This document shows positions 63,501-64,000 of a stretch of 64,000 nt of DNA, one piece after another; the stretch's first letter is position 1; every line of letters starts with the position of its first letter. The translations under genes were made by a program, and so were the position numbers. The stretch comes from Oasisia sp. SBJ-2009 (Eukaryota; Annelida; Polychaeta; Sabellida; Siboglinidae), in NCBI GenBank assembly GCA_964017155.1, contig OZ024865.1, forward strand, positions 18,464,087 through 18,528,086, written 5' to 3'. The notes under the pieces were generated by a model. It did no database searches. It was given only the letters and a program-made list of their open reading frames with translations, and was not told the DNA's origin.

Positions 63501-64000
63501 TCTTTGCCAAAACTATCAAATAAGCCATCCAAAAACATGATGGCAAATCACTGGTTGAAATACTGTGGATAATTACGAGCTAAAACACTTTGAATGGAAA
63601 AGGTTGCCAAAATCTCAATAGCGGCCTACTGTACTGAAGTGTCACAAGTGGTGATGCCATTAAAAGGACATCATGTATGGAAATGGTTAAATAACTGTTT
63701 GAAATACCAATACCAATGGAATAAGTGATCCTGTGACTCAGTAAATATCAGCAGTACAGAAGTTTAGTAACAAAACAAACATGACAGAAAGGCGGGTTAC
63801 ACAAGGACAACCATTGAGTCCTGGGTCCTCATTCAGCCGAAGCGTTCCTCGTTCCATTGTTACCTGTCTCAGTTCCTCACCTGTCCACCCAGTGGAGCAG
63901 TTGCAGGCAACGATTCTGAACATGGCCGACACTTTCTGCCCACTGGCTCTCTTGCCAAACAGACAGTCACCTCGACTTGAGCAGTGACACAGGTTGATGA
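22761..64000 (-). CDS. EGF-repeat/SEA transmembrane mucin-like protein (16 coding exons, 5'-partial gene span)
   Basis: Exons in transcript order: 64000-63881, 62918-62757, 60394-60245, 59749-59624, 58409-58284, 54700-54575, 53095-52844, 32701-32588, 31486-31373, 30797-30684, 30056-29575, 28548-28484, 27087-26930, 26153-25879, 23582-23475, 22772-22761. The first eleven junctions are phase 1 or consistent with it, as in modular extracellular proteins. The joined frame is about 833 residues with no internal stop. Order: EGF-like modules, several with the calcium-binding D-x-D/N-E-C start; a Thr/Ala-rich mucin stretch; a SEA domain; one membrane helix; a tail of about 100 residues. Family knowledge: EGF-SEA membrane mucins are cell-surface glycoproteins cleaved within SEA. 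The N-terminus lies outside the window. The last exon is the least certain. Confidence 0.82.
23475..23582 (-). CDS. Mucin-like gene exon: cytoplasmic tail
   Basis: This 36-codon exon starts [18 protein letters not shown] and ends RDQEEW before a GTAGGT donor. The acceptor is tgtcattgtag, phase 0. The Tyr pair in AQYNYAMP could be signalling or trafficking sites (inference). If the donor is not used, the frame runs on for about 22 codons to a stop. Confidence 0.7.
23969..24330 (+). pseudogene. Possible monocarboxylate-transporter-like N-terminal fragment
   Basis: An open frame of 94 codons (23969-24253) ends [14 protein letters not shown]. In the next frame [20 protein letters not shown] gives a membrane-like helix. 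MCT proteins begin with an acidic stretch then PDGGWGW and a helix, so this could be such a first exon broken by a frameshift. No further MCT exons were found. Weak evidence. Confidence 0.22.
25879..26153 (-). CDS. Mucin-like gene exon: membrane helix and cytoplasmic tail
   Basis: After GDTEEQP the frame has about 27 hydrophobic residues ([20 protein letters not shown], then IIIYYCC), followed by the basic stop-transfer RTKRQRR. The rest is a Pro/Arg-containing tail ending VPRNI. The acceptor is ttattttttag and the donor GTAAGT, phase 1 to 0. This fixes type I topology, with EGF and SEA outside. Confidence 0.85.
26930..27087 (-). CDS. Mucin-like gene exon: SEA domain end with GSVVV cleavage motif
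   Basis: Joined to the previous exon the frame reads [11 protein letters not shown], then [19 protein letters not shown] and [13 protein letters not shown] is the conserved SEA self-cleavage motif, known in MUC1-type proteins to break between Gly and Ser. The acceptor is gttcctccag and the donor GTTAGT, ending in phase 1. Confidence 0.85.
27327..27950. repeat. CT/CTGT-rich simple repeat
   Basis: About 620 bp of tctctctgtctc units in an intron of the mucin-like gene. The long Ser/Leu frames through it are artefacts. Confidence 0.95.
28484..28548 (-). CDS. Mucin-like gene exon: SEA domain middle
   Basis: This 65-nt exon reads [19 protein letters not shown] then EF, and leaves two bases that join the next exon as Arg. 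It supplies the central SEA strands before the cleavage motif. The acceptor is ctgtttag and the donor GTAAAT. Confidence 0.83.
29575..30056 (-). CDS. Mucin-like gene exon: Thr/Ala-rich mucin stretch and SEA start
   Basis: This 482-nt exon runs from phase 1 to phase 0. About 120 residues are rich in Thr and Ala (repeats such as [15 protein letters not shown]), a likely O-glycosylation region. It then begins a SEA domain with [18 protein letters not shown] and ends EVIKT. The donor is GTCAGT. The underlying trinucleotide-like repeats make this stretch length-variable. Confidence 0.82.
30362..30667 (+). mobile_element. 5'-truncated copy of the CR1/L2-like LINE
   Basis: Matches the last 300 bp of the LINE at 37858-42083, including agccaaagggcttccttgtc and the aaatcttgttaaatct tail. 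It sits in the intron just after the mucin-like exon 30684-30797, opposite in direction to that gene. Confidence 0.92.
30684..30797 (-). CDS. Mucin-like gene exon: EGF module
   Basis: This 114-nt exon is phase 1 to 1 and reads [19 protein letters not shown], later [15 protein letters not shown]. The acceptor is ttttgattcag and the donor GTAGGT. A truncated LINE ends only about 16 bp past the donor. Confidence 0.84.
31015..31350 (-). repeat. Dispersed repeat family B, two minus-strand copies
   Basis: Copies at about 31015-31065 and 31195-31350. The second matches 55190-55345 across agagacgctgattgg and the cctcacagag/gtggcag block. It lies in the intron after exon 31373-31486. Confidence 0.65.
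31373..31486 (-). CDS. Mucin-like gene exon: EGF module
   Basis: This 114-nt exon is phase 1 to 1 and reads [19 protein letters not shown], later [15 protein letters not shown]. The acceptor is atctttaccag and the donor GTAGGT. A near-identical exon lies on the plus strand at 8402-8515, together with part of the flanking intron. Confidence 0.84.
31590..31990 (+). pseudogene. LINE reverse transcriptase C-terminal fragment (second family)
   Basis: Broken frames read [20 protein letters not shown], then [12 protein letters not shown]. The 3' part (cctcacccctgatgacaggg, acaacaagagaacaac) matches 35085-35148. Several stops and frame changes are present. Confidence 0.7.
32588..32701 (-). CDS. Mucin-like gene exon: calcium-binding EGF module
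   Basis: This 38-codon exon is phase 1 to 1 and reads [19 protein letters not shown], later [15 protein letters not shown]. The acceptor is acatttacag and the donor GTGTGT. It is separated from the previous exon by a 20-kb intron that holds another gene on the opposite strand. Confidence 0.84.
32702..33900. other. Start of 20-kb intron; nothing recognised
   Basis: AT-rich sequence with no supported exon or named repeat on either strand. Confidence 0.45.
34024..34305. repeat. CTGT and CCCT simple repeats
   Basis: ctgt/ctct units run into about 110 bp of ccct units, then ctgt again. Confidence 0.95.
35085..36035 (-). pseudogene. LINE reverse transcriptase C-terminal fragment, split by a SINE
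   Basis: On the minus strand the frame reads [20 protein letters not shown], then [20 protein letters not shown] and [13 protein letters not shown], a common LINE C-terminus. The body (about 35480-36035) is separated from its 3' tail (35085-35155) by a SINE. Confidence 0.78.
35158..35475 (-). mobile_element. tRNA-headed SINE nested in a LINE
   Basis: Full-length but diverged copy: head ggagcaccgtggctcagggg, body and 3' tail (gtgctaaataagaa form). It lies between two parts of the LINE at 35085-36035, so it inserted after that LINE. Confidence 0.85.
36061..37857 (+). repeat. 47-bp minisatellite carrying GTGAGT in each unit (left part)
   Basis: About 38 copies of a 47-bp unit: ggtgagtctgtgtcatctct, agtctgtgtcttctactcac, acaacaa. 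Variants are ctctag/ctccag and actcac/acttac; one 44-bp unit is near 36185. Interrupted at 37857 by a LINE and resumed at 42084. Confidence 0.95.
37969..39114 (+). CDS. LINE ORF1: zinc-finger plus SGNH esterase protein
   Basis: This frame of 381 residues starts [19 protein letters not shown] and has a PHD-like Cys cluster in its first 60 residues (CDYC, CTKSW, CTGC). A charged Lys/Arg/Gly linker follows. From about residue 205 comes an SGNH-hydrolase fold: FMGDSIL (block I), [15 protein letters not shown] (block III) and [11 protein letters not shown] (block V). PHD plus esterase ORF1 proteins are established for CR1-like LINEs. The frame is intact. Its TAG stop is followed in the same frame by ORF2. 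Confidence 0.88.
   Translation: MAPCKRQVKARRHLVCDYCHSFVDFALSGCTKSWAETMEEDFTFQCTGCLKVECLTAELARLTDIVKGMEMRITKETDGRGRKEQCSDKKGEDSILRGGRASARKTNGERTSENMACRKVTGEKVTVDEGVTMGQEMIEADATGGKTKGRKELRVDVTKRKSITRMVSGRKEAGKKGTEKAAGGKVSNQGDAKRRSYSEAVIEGALRTERVFMGDSILRKTDKTLSKGEDVVVCLPGARIEHVTDRVENALGHGQGGSILVHVGTNNADREGTTRIVQRYRQLVGKLKKTRVEQIILSGILPVIGGRGATYRNCKRMAINALVEQMCEEEGVGFLNLWGRFVGKEDMYVRDGLHLSGKGAAVFSENLLQSMDSGTGCNYLN
39115..41985 (+). pseudogene. LINE ORF2: endonuclease and reverse transcriptase, broken
   Basis: The endonuclease part begins [15 protein letters not shown] near 39214 and shows IIGITESW and IIMGDFNH. After the frameshift it continues [10 protein letters not shown]. The RT part shows [31 protein letters not shown] and the FADDTK catalytic box near 41175. 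The first in-frame ATG (39268) lies inside the endonuclease core. Breaks are a frameshift near 39765, a stop at 40676-40678 and a deletion near 40840. The copy at 55630 shows intact sequence at the last two sites. Confidence 0.9.
42084..42305 (+). repeat. 47-bp minisatellite (right part, after the LINE)
   Basis: Four to five further copies of the unit at 36061-37857, starting exactly where the left part breaks off. Confidence 0.93.
42521..42560. repeat. (TA)n microsatellite
   Basis: Lies just upstream of the partial lectin exon at 42576. Confidence 0.9.
42576..42615 (+). CDS. Fucolectin gene: 3' end of an upstream lectin-domain exon
   Basis: The frame reads [13 protein letters not shown] and ends in phase 1 at a GTTAGT donor. 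It matches the end of the downstream domain ([12 protein letters not shown]). No acceptor is seen; a TA dinucleotide run ends about 15 bp upstream, so the exon's 5' part looks lost or interrupted. Confidence 0.5.
42576..52143 (+). CDS. Fucolectin (F5/8C-like) lectin with cysteine-rich C-terminus (3' part of gene, span)
   Basis: Recognisable coding exons are 42576-42615 (end of one domain), 48351-48563 and 50248-50472 (one full domain), and 51743-52143 (C-terminal exon with stop). All inner junctions are phase 1 and keep frame. The domain shows [43 protein letters not shown] and [10 protein letters not shown], the fucolectin/tachylectin-4 layout. Family knowledge: these are usually secreted fucose-binding lectins with innate immune roles. 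The N-terminus and signal peptide are not found; the upstream region is filled by minisatellites and a LINE. The gene lies inside a mucin-like gene intron on the other strand. Confidence 0.75.
42769..47960. repeat. 5.2-kb GA-rich minisatellite array
   Basis: Near pure purine on the plus strand. The main unit is about 31 bp (gaaatgaagtgagggaggga then gatagggggag), mixed with shorter 23-24-bp forms. A higher-order repeat of about 615 bp is visible: the block near 44311 recurs near 44927. Long minus-strand Ser/Pro frames through it are artefacts. Confidence 0.95.
43665..43864. other. Assembly gap (200 N)
   Basis: Exactly 200 unknown bases inside the GA-rich array, most likely a placeholder of arbitrary size. 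True array length is therefore unknown. Confidence 0.98.
48351..48563 (+). CDS. Fucolectin gene exon: lectin domain first half
   Basis: The acceptor is ttctgttgtag and the frame begins [18 protein letters not shown], later [18 protein letters not shown] and VKITNIEER. The donor is GTAAAC, phase 1 to 1. ALGK near the start and WWxVDLG are hallmark fucolectin/F5/8C strands. Confidence 0.84.
48639..48735. repeat. (CA)n-rich microsatellite
   Basis: Imperfect CA dinucleotides just after a lectin exon. Confidence 0.85.
48851..48880. other. Perfect 12-bp inverted repeat (hairpin)
   Basis: tccattgagagg, a six-base spacer aaccga, then cctctcaatgga. It lies in a lectin-gene intron. Confidence 0.85.
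48951..49328 (+). repeat. 18-bp minisatellite
   Basis: About 21 almost identical copies of cctatacatgttctacaa, with one catata variant. It is open in several frames because 18 is a multiple of three, but it lies in an intron of the lectin gene. Confidence 0.95.
49640..49780. repeat. AT-rich simple repeat
   Basis: TA runs separated by taccctaa. Confidence 0.85.
50248..50472 (+). CDS. Fucolectin gene exon: lectin domain second half
   Basis: The acceptor is accttacag. The frame reads [20 protein letters not shown], then [19 protein letters not shown] and [10 protein letters not shown], ending in phase 1 at GTGAGT. The two Cys residues and the terminal L-x-E-V-E-V-F strand fit the fucolectin family. 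Confidence 0.84.
50473..51742. other. Lectin gene intron with CA-rich tract
   Basis: Contains an imperfect CA/CG tract at about 50858-51000 and otherwise no recognisable exon or element. Confidence 0.5.
51743..52143 (+). CDS. Fucolectin gene last exon: cysteine-rich C-terminal domain
   Basis: The acceptor is catgttgcag and the exon codes for about 132 residues and TAG. It reads [20 protein letters not shown], later [37 protein letters not shown] and GLCEIFID. Nine cysteines cluster in the second half. I do not recognise this domain; it may be a lectin-associated beta-sandwich. It joins the lectin exon in frame. Confidence 0.78.
52844..53095 (-). CDS. Mucin-like gene exon: laminin/MEGF-type EGF plus calcium-binding EGF
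   Basis: This 84-codon exon encodes two modules. The first reads [17 protein letters not shown] and later [13 protein letters not shown], an MEGF/laminin-type EGF. The second reads [16 protein letters not shown] and later [17 protein letters not shown]. The acceptor is tttactccag and the donor GTACGT, phase 1 to 1. Confidence 0.84.
53351..53674 (-). mobile_element. tRNA-headed SINE, full copy 2
   Basis: Almost the same as the copy at 4713-5066, with head gtagagcgcagtggctcagg, box B GGTTCGAATCC and tail tatataagaactgcc. It is flanked by TA repeats and lies in a mucin-like gene intron. Confidence 0.88.
54575..54700 (-). CDS. Mucin-like gene exon: calcium-binding EGF module
   Basis: This 126-nt exon is phase 1 to 1 and reads [20 protein letters not shown], later [18 protein letters not shown]. 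It has a complete six-Cys pattern. The acceptor is catttgacag and the donor GTGAGA. Confidence 0.84.
54957..55170 (+). repeat. 14-bp tandem repeat (agatggtccttaat), decaying
   Basis: Four perfect 14-bp units, then increasingly altered copies of ggtccttaatata. Confidence 0.85.
55190..55580 (+). repeat. Dispersed repeat family B, two adjacent copies
   Basis: Copies at 55190-55345 and 55465-55580 share the ccgtgaggtggcagca/agcccc block; the second keeps gaagttacgcagc and gtcggtgaagcg. They end about 50 bp before a LINE insertion. Confidence 0.65.
55630..57905 (+). mobile_element. 5'-truncated CR1/L2-like LINE with intact RT frame
   Basis: Same family as 37858-42083 but beginning in the last part of the endonuclease domain. 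It ends with three cttgttaaat units. It lies in a mucin-like gene intron on the opposite strand. The high identity between copies and the open frame indicate recent insertion; loss of the 5' end makes it immobile. Confidence 0.93.
55734..57797 (+). CDS. LINE ORF2 C-terminal part: reverse transcriptase (687 codons, 5'-truncated)
   Basis: The uninterrupted frame covers the whole reverse transcriptase: [56 protein letters not shown] and the FADDTK active-site box. A C-terminal thumb region follows ([19 protein letters not shown]). The open frame continues upstream of the ATG at 55734, so that ATG is only the first Met left after truncation. The endonuclease is missing apart from its end. Confidence 0.88.
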   Translation: MREYLAKIDWNNTLKNKTATECWNILKREIDCVVDKFVPLKKQGKRSKKKHLSKEAIRKIKYKQMMWKTYRHTGSEEDYAIYKEALNQATAEIRNSKRSYEQKIAFNIKQDSKSFYAYVRSKQKVQDKVGPLEGSDGNIITEGFLMAENLNEYFSSVFTREDISTLPVLETKFEGRECDYLGQLTVTPKMVAMKIRDMKDNKSPGVDGIPPKLLLEIVEQISIPLATVFNLALEEGVVPVEWKEANIIPLFKKGSRSKSENYRPVSLTSVICKLLERLIKDHLVDFLIKNKLINTSQHGFLKARSCLTNMLCFLEDVTKWVDEGSPVDIIYLDFKKAFDKVPHQRLLLKLKAHGIGNSMINWIEKWLIDRRQRVVVDGEVSNWKSVLSGVPQGSVLGPILFLIYINDLDDDVTSKVLKFADDTKVFRKIKSDADRQHLQDDLNKLIEWSEKWQMLFNFGKCKCLHTGHGNENAQYTMGGTVLNTTVKEKDLGLTISADMKVSEQCGIAAAKANQILGLIRRNIVYKEKELIIPLYKTIVRPHLEYCIQAWRPYHKKDIDMLERVQRRATKMIPKLRNISYEMRLKECGLTTLETRRLRGDQIEVFKILNGYENIDRNIFFTVKEERRTRGHGVALAKKQCRLDIRKFSFSQRIVNEWNKLSADCVGARSVNMFKNKIDIYLRRAGYT
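58284..58409 (-). CDS. Mucin-like gene exon: EGF-like module
   Basis: This 126-nt exon is phase 1 to 1 and reads [20 protein letters not shown], later [18 protein letters not shown]. It lacks the D-E calcium-binding start, so it is probably a non-calcium EGF module. The acceptor is tatgtttcag and the donor GTACAT. Confidence 0.8.
59250..59313. other. Inverted repeat with ~20-bp arms
   Basis: ttacctctcaagaaacttgt and its near-complement acaagcttcttgagaggtaa flank a TA-rich spacer, like a small hairpin or MITE end. Confidence 0.75.
59624..59749 (-). CDS. Mucin-like gene exon: calcium-binding EGF module
   Basis: This 42-codon exon opens [18 protein letters not shown] and ends [18 protein letters not shown]. 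The acceptor is gcatttgcag and the donor GTAAGT, phase 1 to 1. Its length matches the next two EGF exons (126 nt each). Confidence 0.83.
60245..60394 (-). CDS. Mucin-like gene exon: calcium-binding EGF module, GC splice donor
   Basis: This 50-codon exon is phase 1 to 1. It opens [18 protein letters not shown] (calcium-binding EGF signature) and ends [18 protein letters not shown]. The donor is GCAAGT preceded by CACAG, the consensus of a GC-AG intron. The acceptor and first exon bases are the source, or a copy, of the 53-bp tandem repeat that follows at 60395-62090. Confidence 0.8.
60357..62090 (-). repeat. 53-bp minisatellite containing an EGF exon acceptor
   Basis: About 32 copies of a 53-bp unit (57 bp where aatt is inserted). 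On the minus strand each unit reads gttgttgtctag (acceptor) then atgtgaatgagtgtgacaag and gcccacccactacatgac, the same as the real junction at 60394. The first unit overlaps the true exon. Confidence 0.93.
62150..62415 (+). repeat. 22-bp (44-bp higher order) minisatellite
   Basis: Alternating ccgtggctacactacacttc and cccacgtccacactacacttc units, about twelve in all. Confidence 0.93.
62425..62670. repeat. GA-rich low-complexity tract
   Basis: Purine-rich gagaggga-type sequence next to a mucin-like exon. Confidence 0.85.
62757..62918 (-). CDS. Mucin-like gene exon: EGF-like module with acidic insert
   Basis: This 54-codon exon is phase 1 to 1. It reads [14 protein letters not shown], then an acidic stretch (PEEEAD), then [17 protein letters not shown]. 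The acceptor is tgttccag and the donor GTGGGT. The CPPGYxSxDGxxC end is typical of EGF modules. Confidence 0.78.
62919..63880. other. Intron; nothing further recognised
   Basis: AT-rich intron between two EGF-like exons. A 65-codon minus-strand acidic frame near 63341-63538 has no family resemblance I can name. Confidence 0.4.
63881..64000 (-). CDS. Mucin-like gene exon 1 in window: EGF-like module (5' cut by window end)
   Basis: The frame reads [20 protein letters not shown] and later [10 protein letters not shown], a six-Cys EGF-like half with the typical CxCxxGWxG end. The GTGAGG donor leaves one base, which with the next exon gives GWTGAHC. Spacing resembles EGF modules that follow VWD domains in MUC4-like proteins, but nothing upstream is visible. 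Confidence 0.72.

Overview
This is intron-rich, repeat-dense animal DNA. Exons are short, with GT-AG borders in matching phases, and they encode RING/B-box, EGF, SEA and fucolectin-type domains. CR1/L2-like LINEs and a tRNA-derived SINE add to this, pointing to a marine invertebrate, perhaps a lophotrochozoan; I cannot name the species. No prokaryotic operon, CRISPR array or phage-type system is visible.

Three protein genes can be assembled by hand from splice sites and reading phases. (1) Plus strand, 12469-20985: a complete eight-exon TRIM-type E3 ligase (RING, B-box 2, coiled coil, one FN3 domain; 402 residues), including a 20-nt microexon. (2) Minus strand, 64000 down to about 22761: the 3' part of a transmembrane EGF-repeat/mucin-like gene of 16 coding exons. 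They give an EGF-like series, a Thr/Ala-rich mucin stretch, a SEA domain with the GSVVV self-cleavage motif, one membrane segment and a basic cytoplasmic tail. Every exon junction keeps frame; its 5' end lies beyond the window. (3) Plus strand, 42576-52143: the 3' part of a fucolectin (F5/8C-like) lectin gene with a cysteine-rich C-terminal exon, nested in a 20-kb intron of gene 2 on the opposite strand. A lone EGF exon at 8402-8515 nearly duplicates one exon of gene 2.

Mobile DNA: a 4.2-kb CR1/L2-like LINE (37858-42083) inserted cleanly into a 47-bp minisatellite; a 5'-truncated copy with an intact 687-codon RT frame (about 55630-57905); a 0.3-kb 3' fragment (30362-30667); decayed pieces of at least three other LINE families; five copies of a tRNA-headed SINE; and a second dispersed repeat family.

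Tandem repeats dominate the non-coding DNA: periods of 18, 22/44, 31, 47, 53 and 56 bp, a 5.2-kb GA-rich array containing a 200-N assembly gap, and many microsatellites. Two minisatellites carry splice-junction-like sequence in every unit. The most notable observations are the 53-bp array built from an EGF exon's acceptor and first 37 coding bases, the LINE whose ORF2 follows ORF1 in the same frame after a single UAG, and the LINE insertion whose empty site can be read. I found no convincing wholly new biological system.
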